Shown: piece after piece, positions 22,473 to 31,516 of the stretch
How the letters are laid out: each line of letters opens with the position of its first letter
Numbering within the stretch: position 1 is the first letter of the stretch
From: Myxococcus stipitatus
Lineage (GTDB): Bacteria > Myxococcota > Myxococcia > Myxococcales > Myxococcaceae
NCBI RefSeq assembly: GCF_037414475.1
Contig: NZ_CP147913.1
Location: 9,372,501 to 9,436,500 of the forward strand
DNA: 64,000 bases
Reading direction: 5' to 3'
Position numbers and translations under genes: made by a program
The notes under the pieces: model-generated
Databases searched by the model: none
What the model was told of the DNA's origin: nothing
Seen by the model: only the letters and a program-made list of their open reading frames with translations

Positions 22473-23687
22473 ATGGAACTCAAGAATCGCTATCGCAACA
22501 CGGAGTCGATGATTGGGCACGGCAACCCTTCCTTCACCGCGGCGAAGGAGGCGGGGTTGCTGGACTTGTCCGTGCACAACACCGGACGCGGCACGCTGGC
22601 GCTTCCGGATGGACGCGAGTTCATCAACACCTGTTCGTGTTCCTACCTCGGATTGGACTCCCATCCCGACGTGCTCCAGGGCGCCATCGAAATCCTCCAG
22701 CGCGAGCGGACGATGTGCATGTCCATCTCCCGATTGCGCATACGGCTGGCGGACCTGGATGCGCTCGAGGAGGAGCTGACGCACCTCTGGCGCGCGAAGA
22801 CGCTCGTCACCAACTCCGCCAGCTCCGCCAGCGCGGGGCTGCTCCCCCTCATCGCGTCCGGACACCTCCTACCGGACTCCCAGAAGCCCATCCTGGTCTT
22901 CGACAAGTCGGCGCACTTCTCGATGAACCTCATCAAGCCCATCTGCGCGGATGAGACGCATGTCCTCACCGCTCCGCACAACGACCTGGACTTCCTGGAG
23001 GACCTCTGCCGCAAGCACGCGCGCGTGGCCTACGTCGCGGACGGCTTCTACTCGATGGGCGGAGTCGCCATCGTGAAGGACCTGTTCGCCCTTCAGGACA
23101 AATACGGGCTGTTCCTCTACTTCGACGACTCGCACTCGCTCTCCATCTACGGCGCCACGGGTGAGGGCTTCGTGCGGGCGACGATGGGGGGCGAGGTCAA
23201 CTCGCGCACCATCATCGTGGGCTCGCTGGGCAAGGGATTCGGCACGGCCGGTGGCGCCGTCATGCTGGGGCCCGAGAAGCACGCGGACCTGGTGGGGCGC
23301 TTCGCGGGGCCCCTGGGCTGGTCCCAGAGCCTGGCGATTCCGGCCATCGGCGCGAGTGTCGCCTCCGCGCGCCTCCACGGCACCGCGGTGCTGGCCGAGC
23401 GGCAGAAGGCCTTGCGGGACAACGTCCGCTCCTTCGATGAGCGGGTCCCCACGCGAACCATGGGCGAGGACTTCCCCATCAAGATCATCGACGTGGGGCC
23501 GGAGGAGCTGGCGGTGGAGCGCTCGCGGCGGTTGATGGAGCAGGGCTTCTACGCGTCGGCGGTGTTCTTCCCCATCGTCCCGAAGGGGCGCGCGGGGCTG
23601 CGCATCATGCTGCGCTCCAACATCTCCCCCGAGGACCTCCAGCGGCTGTGCGACGCCGTCCTGGAGCTGGCCGCACCCGGCACATGA
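22473..23687 (+). CDS. Alpha-oxoamine synthase (PLP-dependent; AONS/SPT/CqsA-like)
   Basis: This 404-residue fold-type I PLP enzyme has the substrate-entry motif NTCSCSYLGLDSHP, the cofactor motif FDDSHSLSIYGATGEG and the PLP-lysine motif GSLGKGFGTAGG (lysine near 253). Family members condense an acyl thioester (CoA or carrier-bound) with an amino acid, losing CO2 to give an alpha-aminoketone. Known members include KBL, 5-aminolevulinate synthase, AONS, serine palmitoyltransferase, CqsA and PigH. It lies 6 nt after the NRPS gene and overlaps the lyase gene by 4 nt. I infer that it builds an aminoketone that the terminal condensation domain could acylate with proline. Both substrates are unknown. 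Confidence 0.9.
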   Translation: MELKNRYRNTESMIGHGNPSFTAAKEAGLLDLSVHNTGRGTLALPDGREFINTCSCSYLGLDSHPDVLQGAIEILQRERTMCMSISRLRIRLADLDALEEELTHLWRAKTLVTNSASSASAGLLPLIASGHLLPDSQKPILVFDKSAHFSMNLIKPICADETHVLTAPHNDLDFLEDLCRKHARVAYVADGFYSMGGVAIVKDLFALQDKYGLFLYFDDSHSLSIYGATGEGFVRATMGGEVNSRTIIVGSLGKGFGTAGGAVMLGPEKHADLVGRFAGPLGWSQSLAIPAIGASVASARLHGTAVLAERQKALRDNVRSFDERVPTRTMGEDFPIKIIDVGPEELAVERSRRLMEQGFYASAVFFPIVPKGRAGLRIMLRSNISPEDLQRLCDAVLELAAPGT

Positions 23688-24601
23688 ACCCGGAAGGAAT
23701 CAAGCGCACCATGACCATGCCCTTGCAGTGCAGGTCCTTCCTGGTGACCCCCGCCATCGACCCGTTGCGCTTCGAGAAGGCGATGGAGGTCGGGGCCGAC
23801 ATCGGACTGCTGGACCTGGAGGACGGCGTCCCGGAGACCCTCAAGCCCGAGGCCCGTCGACTCGCCCTCGCATACCTCTCCTCGGAGCATCCGCGCGGCC
23901 CCATGTGCCTGCGCATCAACAGCCTGCGGACCGAGGCGGGCCTGCGCGACGTGCTCGCCCTGCTGGACTCCGACGCGCGGCTGGATGCCTTGCTGTTGCC
24001 CAAGACGGAGTCTCCCGCGGAGCTCCAGCAACTCGATGCGCTCCTGGGAGACCGCTTTCCGGACCTGGCGCTGCTGGCCATCATCGAGACGGCGCGCGGC
24101 GTGGAGGCCGTGGATGTCATCGCCATGTCCACGCCCCGACTGCGAGGACTCGTCTTCGGCGCCGCGGACCTGTCCGCCCAGCTGGGTGTTCCGCTCGCGT
24201 GGGAGCCGCTGCTCTACGCCCGCTCGCGCATCGCCATGGCGGCGGCCATCGCGGGGGTGAGCGCCATCGACTCGCCGTTCTTCGACCTGTCGGACCTGGC
24301 GGAGCTGGAGGACGAGACACGCCGCATCTGCGCGCTGGGCTTCACCGGCAAGATCGTCATCCACCCGAAGCAGGTGGGCATCGTCCATGCGGCGCTGCGG
24401 CCCACCGCGCAGATGGTGGCCCACGCGCGCCGGGTCCTCGCCCAGGCAGGGGACGGCAAGGGTGGAATCCATGTCGTGGGGGGCAACATGGTGGGCCCGC
24501 CGCTGGTGACCGTCGCCCGGCGCGTGCTGGCCAGCCTTCCCATCGACGAGGCCCTGGCGCCCGTCCAACTCCGGGTGGGCTCCAGGGGTGGAGACTCATG
24601 A
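23684..24601 (+). CDS. HpcH/HpaI (CitE-like) aldolase/lyase
   Basis: This protein of about 305 residues is in the citrate lyase beta-subunit/malyl-CoA lyase family. Visible active-site elements are DLEDGVPE, the arginine of CLRIN, LLPKTES, the metal-binding glutamate in IIETARGV, the aspartate in FGAADLSAQLG, and GKIVIHPKQV. Family enzymes make or break C-C bonds next to acyl-CoA. Here it could supply or trim a CoA precursor for the oxoamine synthase. ATG 23684 overlaps the previous stop (ATGA); ATG 23711, with GGAAGGA upstream, is an alternative start. Confidence 0.88.
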   Translation: MNPEGIKRTMTMPLQCRSFLVTPAIDPLRFEKAMEVGADIGLLDLEDGVPETLKPEARRLALAYLSSEHPRGPMCLRINSLRTEAGLRDVLALLDSDARLDALLLPKTESPAELQQLDALLGDRFPDLALLAIIETARGVEAVDVIAMSTPRLRGLVFGAADLSAQLGVPLAWEPLLYARSRIAMAAAIAGVSAIDSPFFDLSDLAELEDETRRICALGFTGKIVIHPKQVGIVHAALRPTAQMVAHARRVLAQAGDGKGGIHVVGGNMVGPPLVTVARRVLASLPIDEALAPVQLRVGSRGGDS

Positions 24602-25125
24602 AGAAGCCGGTGGCCGCACACAAGAAGGTCGGCAAGCAGCGCTACCGCGAGACACATGGGCTGTTCTACGAGGACTTCGAGGTCGGGGATGTGTTCGAGC
24701 ACCGCCCCGGCCGCACGCTCACCGACGTGGACAACATGTGGCAGTCCCTGCTGAGCCTGAACACGCACCCGCTCCACATCGACGCCGTCTACGCGAGCAA
24801 GACGGAGTGGAAGCGGCCGCTGATGTCCAGCCTCGTGACGCTGGCCATCGTCGGGGGGATGAGTCTGAACAGCACCAGTGCCAAGGGCGTCGCGAACCTG
24901 GGGTGGGATCGCATCCGGTTGACGGCCCCTGTCTTCGTGGGGGACACCCTCTACGCGGAGAGCCGGGTCCTGGCCAAGCGGCGCTCCCGCTCCCGCTCGA
25001 AGCAGGGAGTGGTCACCGTGGAGACGAAGGGCCTCAAGGCGGATGGCACCGTCGTGATGACCTTCGAGCGCTCCTTCCTCGTGCCCTTGCGGCGCCATGG
25101 CGTGGATGTGGATGCGAACTACTGA
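24598..25125 (+). CDS. MaoC-like acyl-CoA hydratase/dehydratase
   Basis: This 175-residue hot-dog-fold protein is similar to mesaconyl-CoA hydratase-type MaoC proteins (FYEDFEVGDVFEHRPGRT; LNTHPLHID). In R-specific enoyl-CoA hydratases the catalytic loop has an aspartate and a histidine (GDxNPxH). Here the equivalent LNTHPLH keeps the histidine but has asparagine for the aspartate. CitE-like and MaoC-like genes often occur as pairs acting in turn on branched or dicarboxylic acyl-CoAs. The gene overlaps the lyase by 4 nt and ends 4 nt before the oxidoreductase, so all are one operon. Confidence 0.87.
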   Translation: MKKPVAAHKKVGKQRYRETHGLFYEDFEVGDVFEHRPGRTLTDVDNMWQSLLSLNTHPLHIDAVYASKTEWKRPLMSSLVTLAIVGGMSLNSTSAKGVANLGWDRIRLTAPVFVGDTLYAESRVLAKRRSRSRSKQGVVTVETKGLKADGTVVMTFERSFLVPLRRHGVDVDANY

Positions 25126-25129
25126 AGTG

Positions 25130-26110
25130 ATGAGGGCGGTGGTGGTGCGGACCCCGGGGGGGCCGGAAGCGCTTCAACTGGAATCCCTCCCGCGTCCGAT
25201 TCCGGGGCCCCGTCAGTTGAGGGTCCGGGTGCACGCCTCCGCCCTCAACCGGACGGACACCCTTCAACGCGCGGGCGGCTATCTGCTGCCGCCCGACGCC
25301 ACCAGCCCGCTCCTGGGCGTGGAGGTCGCCGGCGTCGTGGAGGCCGTGGGGGACGCGGTTCGCGAGTTCGTCCCGGGCGAGCGCGTCTTCGGCCTGGTGA
25401 ATGGAGGAGGCTACGCGGAGGCCTGCTTGATGGAAGAGGGGATGGCCGTCCCCATTCCAGAGGGCTGGTCCTTCGCCGAGGCCGCGGCCACACCGGAGGC
25501 GTACTGCACGGCGCACGAGTCGCTGCTGGAACTGGGCGGCCTGCGCGAGGGCCAGTCGGTGCTCGTCCACGCGGGCGGCAGCGGCATTGGCACCGCGTGC
25601 ATCCAGGTGGCGCGCGCGGTGGGCGCCCGCGTCTTCTTCACGGTGGGCAGCGAGGAGAAGCGGCGGCGCTGTCTGGCGCTGGGCGCGGACGCGGGCGTGG
25701 TGCGCACCCAGGCGGACTTCGCCGCGGCCGTGCTCGACTGGACACACGGGCGGGGCGTGGACGTCATCGAGGACTTCGTGGGAGGCGCGGCGCTGGAGCG
25801 CAACCTGCGCGCGCTGTGCTTCGGCGGGAGCCTCTTGCTGGTGGGGCTCCTGGAGGGGCTGCGAGGGGACGTGGACCTGAAGCAGGTGGTGCTGCGCCGG
25901 CTTCAAATCAAGGGCATGGCGCTGCGCCCGCTGCCTCCGGAGAGCAAGGTGGCCGTCACGAAGCGCTTCCGCGAGCGGTGGCTGCCGGAGCTCGTCGCCG
26001 GCAGGGTGCGCCCCGTCATCGACTCCACCTTTCCGCTGGAGCGCGTGCGGGACGCGCACCGGCACATGGAGTCGAATACGAGCTTCGGGAAGATCATCCT
26101 GGAGCTGTGA
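25130..26110 (+). CDS. Zinc-independent medium-chain oxidoreductase (quinone oxidoreductase/PIG3-like)
   Basis: This 326-residue MDR-family enzyme has a GroES-like N-terminus (MRAVVVRTPGGPEAL), no structural-zinc cysteine cluster, and an NADPH-binding motif VHAGGSGIGTACIQ. Such enzymes reduce quinones or the double bond of enones and enoyl thioesters. It is the last gene of the NRPS operon, so a role reducing an enoyl intermediate or the finished enone is plausible. ATG 25130 is 4 nt after the previous stop. The convergent ornithine-cyclodeaminase homologue ends 12 nt downstream. Confidence 0.9.
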   Translation: MRAVVVRTPGGPEALQLESLPRPIPGPRQLRVRVHASALNRTDTLQRAGGYLLPPDATSPLLGVEVAGVVEAVGDAVREFVPGERVFGLVNGGGYAEACLMEEGMAVPIPEGWSFAEAAATPEAYCTAHESLLELGGLREGQSVLVHAGGSGIGTACIQVARAVGARVFFTVGSEEKRRRCLALGADAGVVRTQADFAAAVLDWTHGRGVDVIEDFVGGAALERNLRALCFGGSLLLVGLLEGLRGDVDLKQVVLRRLQIKGMALRPLPPESKVAVTKRFRERWLPELVAGRVRPVIDSTFPLERVRDAHRHMESNTSFGKIILEL

Positions 26111-26122
26111 CGCGCGAGGCGC

Positions 26123-27223
26123 TCAGCTCCCGGTGGCGCGGCGGATATCCCGGAGAGAGGACGGCTCGGGCTCGCGGAGCACGGAGTAAGGGTCCAGCGC
26201 GTCCCCGCCGACCGTCTCCAGTCCCACGGAGGTGCCCAGCCCCAGCCGCTCCGCGTGGCGCAGCAGCAGCGCGGTGACGACCTGGTCCTCCAGCGCATAG
26301 CCGGTGGAGTCGAACACCGTCGCGCGCTGCCGCCACGGCTCGTACACGTCCGGGTTCTTCACCAGCGTGACCAGGTCCGGGCCCACCTGCTCGGGGCGGA
26401 TCTGCTGGCACTCGCCCTCCACCAGCGCCTGGGCGAGGAAGTCCGGGCACACGAGGCTGCGCTCCAGGAACGCCTTGGGCAGCTCCGTCTTGCCGGGCAG
26501 GTCCGAGCCCACCGCGTTGATGTGGACATGTGGCTTGAGCGACTGGCCCGAGATGACGGGGCCACCACCGACGACGACCGACGTCGCCGTGCAGATGATG
26601 TCCGAGCGCTCCTCCAGCTCCGCGAGCGACACGGGCTTCACGTCGAGCCCCAGGAACGCGGTCCGGCGCGACAGCGACTGCCGGGCCTCCTCGTTCGTGT
26701 CGAAGGCGAGCACCTCCGTGAGCGGGAAGACGCGGCTGATGGCGTGCAGCTGCGTCACCGCCTGGGCCCCACAGCCCACCAGCCCCAGCACGCGGCTGTC
26801 GGGTGAGGCCAGACAGCGCGTGGCCACCGCGGAGGCCGCGCCCGTGCGCAGCGCCGTGGCGAACACCCCGTCCATCAGGGCCAGGAGGTGCCCGGTCCTC
26901 ACGTCGTAGAGGCTGTTCGTCGCGATGATGGTGGGCAGCCCCTGTTCCTCGGGGTTGAGCGGGCTGTAGCTCACCATCTTCACCGTGACGGAGTCGCCTC
27001 GCCGCATCACCGGCATCCACTCCAGACACCCCGTCTGACGGGGGTGCTCCAGGAGGAAGCCATCCCGCTTGCGCACCTCCGTGAGGTCTCCGTCGAACGA
27101 GCGCAGCGCGTCCGTCAAGTCACGGATGAGCTCGTCCATGAGCGCGTCCGCGCCCACCTCCTCCACGATGCGGCGAAGGTCGGACCGAGTCACCAACAGC
27201 GTTCGTGTCGCGTCACTCTTCAA
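26123..27223 (-). CDS. Ornithine cyclodeaminase/mu-crystallin family enzyme
   Basis: This NAD-dependent family includes ornithine cyclodeaminase (ornithine to proline plus ammonia), alanine dehydrogenases, ketimine reductases and SbnB-type synthases. Visible are the lysine motif VTVKMVSYSP, the LALMDGVFATALRTGA segment, the Rossmann motif LGLVGCGAQA and AVGSDLPGKTEL, which carries the catalytic aspartate of ornithine cyclodeaminases. The frame stays open to a GTG at 27328, but that part is AT-rich and lacks family similarity, so TTG 27223 (366 residues) is preferred. It converges on the proline-type NRPS operon, so it may supply proline or reduce an imine intermediate. Confidence 0.85.
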   Translation of the reverse strand: MKSDATRTLLVTRSDLRRIVEEVGADALMDELIRDLTDALRSFDGDLTEVRKRDGFLLEHPRQTGCLEWMPVMRRGDSVTVKMVSYSPLNPEEQGLPTIIATNSLYDVRTGHLLALMDGVFATALRTGAASAVATRCLASPDSRVLGLVGCGAQAVTQLHAISRVFPLTEVLAFDTNEEARQSLSRRTAFLGLDVKPVSLAELEERSDIICTATSVVVGGGPVISGQSLKPHVHINAVGSDLPGKTELPKAFLERSLVCPDFLAQALVEGECQQIRPEQVGPDLVTLVKNPDVYEPWRQRATVFDSTGYALEDQVVTALLLRHAERLGLGTSVGLETVGGDALDPYSVLREPEPSSLRDIRRATGS

Positions 27224-27367
27224 TCGAGATGCCCCTGGCCCATTCGATGTTTCAGGAGATGGTGCGTGAAACAGGGCCTGCTGAAAGCGCTGGTTAACAG
27301 AGGGAGCGCAAAATAGCAGGTATTCCACACTAACGGCCAGAGGGGCTGGAGACGGAATGCGAGTGCG

Positions 27368-28369
27368 TCACGGCGCCGAAACACGGACGACGCAGCGGAA
27401 CCCGATGTGAGTGGTTCCGCTGTCCTCGGCCTGGGGAGAACGTGCCGCGGGGCGGTAGCGCAGGCAGTAGTTCGAGGCGCAGAGGTGGCTGCCTCCCTTG
27501 AGGACGCGGCGGGGAATCATCACCTGGGGCGTGCAGGGGTCGAAGCTCCTCTGGGAAGAGCTGGGGCCGCGCGGGTTGACGGGGATGCAGCAGGCCTTTC
27601 CGCCGTTGCCCTGGTGGCGCTCCTGGAACCAGTCCGTGGTCCACTCCCAGACGTTGCCCGCCATGTCGAAGAGACCGTACCCGTTAGGTGGGAAAGTACC
27701 GACTGGTGAGGTTCCCTCGTAACCATCTGTCATCAAATTCTGCCAAGGAAACTCGCCTTGCCAGATGTTCGCCATTTGCACGTTTTCAGGTGATAACTCG
27801 TCCCCCCAGACGTACACCTTGCGGTCCAGGCCCGCGCGCGCGGCGCACTCCCACTCGGCTTCGGTGGGGAGGCTCTTGCCGGCCCAGGTGGCGTAGGCCT
27901 GCGCGTCCTCGAAGGAGACGTGGACCACGGGATGGTCCTCGCGTCCCTTCCAGGTGGTGCCCTGACCTTCGGGGCGGTGCCAGCAGGCGCCTGGGGTATA
28001 GGCCCACCACTGCGACAAGTCCTTCAGGTCGACACGTTGGGGGGTCTTGTGGAACACCAGGGAGCCGGGGACGAGGAGCTCCGGCTTCGCGCCAGGGAAG
28101 TCCGCCGGGTCGAGCGGGCGCTCCGCGACGGTGACGTATCCGGTGGCGTCGACGAAGCGCGCGAAGTCGGCGTTGGTGACGGTGCAGCGGTCCATCCAGA
28201 AGCCGCTGACGGTGACCTGATGCGCGGGGCGCTCCTCGGGATAGTGCGTGTCCGAGCCCATCCAGTACGTGCCGCCGGGAATCCACTCCATGCCTGGCCG
28301 TGGCGACGTCCCGCCCCGTGGAGGCTGGCTGTCCCGCGCCGCGTCCTCACCGACGACATCCATGCTCAT
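27368..28369 (-). CDS. Formylglycine-generating enzyme (SUMF1-type, with both catalytic cysteines)
   Basis: This 333-residue protein opens with GMEWIPGGTYWMGSD and has PVVHVSFEDAQAYATWAGK and the C-terminal active-site motif GGSHLCASNYCLRYR. The two cysteines spaced five apart match the copper-binding catalytic pair of true formylglycine-generating enzymes. Many FGE-sulfatase-domain proteins lack them. Known enzymes oxidise the cysteine of a CxPxR motif in sulfatases to formylglycine. No sulfatase gene is in the window. GGAAGGAG lies upstream of ATG 28369. The gene is divergent from aspartate decarboxylase with 254 nt between. Confidence 0.92.
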   Translation of the reverse strand: MSMDVVGEDAARDSQPPRGGTSPRPGMEWIPGGTYWMGSDTHYPEERPAHQVTVSGFWMDRCTVTNADFARFVDATGYVTVAERPLDPADFPGAKPELLVPGSLVFHKTPQRVDLKDLSQWWAYTPGACWHRPEGQGTTWKGREDHPVVHVSFEDAQAYATWAGKSLPTEAEWECAARAGLDRKVYVWGDELSPENVQMANIWQGEFPWQNLMTDGYEGTSPVGTFPPNGYGLFDMAGNVWEWTTDWFQERHQGNGGKACCIPVNPRGPSSSQRSFDPCTPQVMIPRRVLKGGSHLCASNYCLRYRPAARSPQAEDSGTTHIGFRCVVRVSAP

Positions 28370-28623
28370 CCGACGCCTCGCTCCTTCCGCCCGGAGGACG
28401 GAGGGTGTTCTTCCCTCGGGCGGCAAGCTGTGGGGCCTGGGGCGCGACGACAAGCGGGCCTCGCGGGGTGGGGCGGGCGGCGTGGGGGCACGCGGACTTG
28501 CGAGCGCCCGGCCTGGAGCCGCCGCGTGTGTTGGCGGCCCGTCCACGCGTGAACAACGTCTGTTCGCCAACGTGGCTGGACCCGAGCCGACCGTCTCCAG
28601 GAGGTCGGAGGAGCGCGACGGAC

Positions 28624-30297
28624 ATGAGCACGGAGACGACGACCGAGACGGACACGGGCGCCCGGCACGACGAGGAGATCGCCGCCCCCCGCGAGCTCCA
28701 CAAGCTCAGCCCGTTCGAACTCAAGGACACGCTCATCGAACTGGCGGACGAGTCCGCGAGGACACGCGCGGCGGTGATGTTCAACGCGGGGCGCGGCAAT
28801 CCCAACTGGATTGCCACCACGCCCCGCGAGGCGTTCTTCCTCCTGGGCCAGTTCGCGCTGCGCGAGAGCCGCCGCACCTGGAACGAGCCGGAGGTGGGGC
28901 TGGCGGGCATGCCGCGCTCGCCCGATATCGCCCGGCGCCTGCGCGACTTCCTGGGGACGTGTGACGACAGCCCCGCGGTCCGGTTGCTGCGAGACTCGGT
29001 GGACTACGGCGTCTCCACGCTGGGCTTCGACGCGGATGCGTTCGTCTGGGAGCTCACCGACGCGGCCATCGGCGACAACTACCCGGTGCCGGACCGGATG
29101 CTCGTGCACGCGGAGCGTATCGTCCGGGCCTACCTGGCCCGCGAGATGTGTGACGGCCGGCCGCCTCCAGGCACGTTCGACCTGTTCGCCGTCGAGGGCG
29201 GCACCGCGGCGATGGCGTACATCTTCCGGTCGCTGATGGTGAACGGCCTGCTCAAGAAGGGGGACACCATTGCCCTGGGCACGCCCATCTTCACGCCCTA
29301 CCTGGAGATTCCGCGGCTGGAGGAGTTCGACCTGCGCACGGTGGACATCCGCCAGAGCGTGATGACGGGGCAGGGCACCCACGCCTGGCAGTATCCGGAG
29401 TCGGAGCTGCGCAAGCTGGAGGACCCGCGCATCAAGGCGTTCTTCGTGGTGCACCCCGGCAACCCAGGCGCGACGGCGATGCGGCGCGAGTCGTTGGACT
29501 TGTTGGTGGACCTGGTCCAGAAGAAGCGGCCCGACCTGTTGCTGCTCACGGACGACGTGTACGGGACGTTCGTGGAGGGCTTCCGCTCCCTGGCGGCGGA
29601 GCTGCCCCACAACACGCTCCTGGTCTACTCCTACTCCAAGCACTTCGGCTGCACCGGCTGGCGGCTGGGCGTCGTCGCGCTCCATGAGGACAACATCCTG
29701 GACAGGATGCTGGCGCGGCTGCCGGAGTCCATGCGGGAGATGCTGAACGAGCGCTATGGCTCCATCGCGCTGAAGCCGGAGGCGCTGAAGTTCATCGACC
29801 GGATGGTGGCGGACAGCCGCGCCGTCGCGCTGAACCACACCGCGGGCTTGTCCTTGCCCCAGCAGCTCCAGATGTCGCTCTTCTCGATGTTCGCCTTGCT
29901 GGACAAGGACGACGCCTACAAGAAGCGCTGCCGGCGCATCTGCCAGGAGCGGCTCTCCGCGCTGTATCAGGGCATGGGCATCGACCTGCCGGCGGACCCG
30001 CTGCGAACCGCGTACTACCAGACACTCGACCTGGAGGCGTGGGCGCGCAAGCACATCGGCCAGGACTTCGTCGAGTACGCCCAGGCGCGGCATGACCCGC
30101 TCGACATCGTGCTGTCGCTGGCGCGCCGTCACGGCGTGGTGCTACTCAACGGCAGTGGCTTCGAGGGACCCGAGTGGTCTGCCCGGGTGTCGCTGGCGAA
30201 CCTGGACGATGACGCCTATCCGCGCATCGGCCAGAGCCTCAAGGACATCGTCATTCGCGCCATCCGGGAGTGGCGGCAGCGCGACCTGGATTCGTGA
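28624..30297 (+). CDS. asdA: Aspartate 4-decarboxylase (bifunctional with aspartate transaminase)
   Basis: This 557-residue fold-type I PLP enzyme is the expected length for AsdA. It has NAGRGNPNWI near residue 55, the HPGNPGA segment, TDDVYGTF and the PLP-lysine motif YSYSKHFGCTGWRLG. It removes the beta-carboxyl of L-aspartate to give L-alanine and CO2, with a transaminase side activity. In other bacteria it is paired with the aspartate:alanine antiporter AspT; a candidate lies at 39194-41029. The secreted asparaginase follows 36 nt later in the same direction and would raise aspartate supply. Start ATG 28624 has GGAGG upstream. Confidence 0.95.
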   Translation: MSTETTTETDTGARHDEEIAAPRELHKLSPFELKDTLIELADESARTRAAVMFNAGRGNPNWIATTPREAFFLLGQFALRESRRTWNEPEVGLAGMPRSPDIARRLRDFLGTCDDSPAVRLLRDSVDYGVSTLGFDADAFVWELTDAAIGDNYPVPDRMLVHAERIVRAYLAREMCDGRPPPGTFDLFAVEGGTAAMAYIFRSLMVNGLLKKGDTIALGTPIFTPYLEIPRLEEFDLRTVDIRQSVMTGQGTHAWQYPESELRKLEDPRIKAFFVVHPGNPGATAMRRESLDLLVDLVQKKRPDLLLLTDDVYGTFVEGFRSLAAELPHNTLLVYSYSKHFGCTGWRLGVVALHEDNILDRMLARLPESMREMLNERYGSIALKPEALKFIDRMVADSRAVALNHTAGLSLPQQLQMSLFSMFALLDKDDAYKKRCRRICQERLSALYQGMGIDLPADPLRTAYYQTLDLEAWARKHIGQDFVEYAQARHDPLDIVLSLARRHGVVLLNGSGFEGPEWSARVSLANLDDDAYPRIGQSLKDIVIRAIREWRQRDLDS

Positions 30298-30333
30298 GAC
30301 CACCGCGACGGCCACGCTGGAGGGAGGTCGACC

Positions 30334-31491
30334 ATGAGCGGCTCGAAGCACAGTGTGTGGGGTGTGGTCTGTGCCCTGGGGCTTCTGTTGACGGGGGCGG
30401 GAATCGCCGCGCAGCAAGCGGCGCCAGCGGCTCCGCCCACGCCAGGACAGACGCAGACGTCGTCCGCGCCGGAGAAGGACAAGGCGAAGGAACAGGAGCA
30501 GCCCAAGGCGTCCGTGCGCATCCTCGCCACCGGGGGGACCATCGCCGGCGCCCAGGGGAATCCTCAGGGGTATGGCTACAAGGCCGGGACCTTCAAGGTC
30601 GAGGACCTCATCAAGAGTGTTCCCAACGTGGACAAGCTGGCGAAGCTGTCCGGCGAACAGGTGGCGAACATCGGCAGCCAGGACATGAACGACGCGGTCT
30701 GGCTGAAGCTGGCCAAGCGGACCAACGAGCTGTTGGCCTCGCCGGAGGTCGACGCGGTGGTCATCACCCATGGCACGGACACGCTGGAGGAGACGGCGTA
30801 CTTCCTGGACCTGGTCGTGAAGAGCAACAAGCCCGTCGTGCTCGTGGGCTCCATGCGGCCCGCCACCGCCATCAGCGCGGACGGGCCGGGGAACCTCTAC
30901 GACGCGGTGGCCGTGGCGGCCTCGCCGGACGCGAAGGGCCGGGGCGTGCTGGTGGTCATCAACGATGAAATCCACGCGGCCCGCAACGTCACGAAGACGA
31001 ACACCACCAACGTGGAGACCTTCCGCAGCCCCAACCGCGGCCCGTCCGGCGTGGTCAACACGGGGAAGATCAGCTGGTTCGAGAAGATGGACAAACGCCA
31101 CACGGTGGACTCGGAGTTCTCCGTCGTGGGCAAGGACACGCTCCCCCGCGTGGACGTCCTCTACGCCCACGCGAACATGAGCCCGGACCTCATCGACGCG
31201 GCGGTGAAGAACGGCGCCAGGGGGCTGGTCATCGCGGGCGTGGGGGACGGGAACATGACCCAGCCGGCGCTGGACGCGCTGACGAAGTACGCGAAGAAGG
31301 GCGTGGTGGTGGTCCGCAGCACGCGGCTCCCCAGCGGTCTGGTCCTGCGCAACAACGAGATCAACGACGACGAGAAGGGCTTCGTGGCCTCCGGCGAGCT
31401 GAACCCCGCCAAGTCGCGCGTGCTGTTGCAACTGGCGCTTCAGGAGACCAAGGACCCCGCTCGCATCCAGCGGATGTTCCAGGAGTACTGA
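30334..31491 (+). CDS. ansB: Secreted type II L-asparaginase
   Basis: This 385-residue protein has an N-terminal signal (hydrophobic residues 8-25, cut near AAQQ) and a Pro/Gln/Lys-rich linker. The asparaginase core starts with ILATGGTIAG (first catalytic threonine), followed by VVITHGTDTLEETAYFLDL (second threonine, aspartate) and GSMRPATAISADGPGNLYDA. It hydrolyses asparagine to aspartate and ammonia in the periplasm or outside the cell. GGAGGGAGG precedes the ATG. It follows asdA directly, which suggests a joined route from asparagine to aspartate to alanine, useful to a bacterium feeding on prey protein. Confidence 0.95.
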   Translation: MSGSKHSVWGVVCALGLLLTGAGIAAQQAAPAAPPTPGQTQTSSAPEKDKAKEQEQPKASVRILATGGTIAGAQGNPQGYGYKAGTFKVEDLIKSVPNVDKLAKLSGEQVANIGSQDMNDAVWLKLAKRTNELLASPEVDAVVITHGTDTLEETAYFLDLVVKSNKPVVLVGSMRPATAISADGPGNLYDAVAVAASPDAKGRGVLVVINDEIHAARNVTKTNTTNVETFRSPNRGPSGVVNTGKISWFEKMDKRHTVDSEFSVVGKDTLPRVDVLYAHANMSPDLIDAAVKNGARGLVIAGVGDGNMTQPALDALTKYAKKGVVVVRSTRLPSGLVLRNNEINDDEKGFVASGELNPAKSRVLLQLALQETKDPARIQRMFQEY

Positions 31492-31516
31492 GTGCTCGAA
31501 CGCCCCGGGGCTCGCC

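Noticed and set aside
26102-26129. GAGCTG/CAGCTC inverted repeat between the convergent oxidoreductase and cyclodeaminase genes as a terminator
   Set aside because: The arms are only 6 bp, the spacer is long and there is no T-tract.
27224-27328. N-terminal extension of the ornithine cyclodeaminase homologue from GTG 27328
   Set aside because: The sequence is AT-rich compared with the gene and has no family similarity. It looks like leader DNA, so the start was placed at TTG 27223.
28366-30132. 588-codon minus-strand open frame opposite the aspartate decarboxylase gene
   Set aside because: Composition is His/Arg/Gln-rich with no recognisable fold, while the plus strand encodes a complete AsdA.
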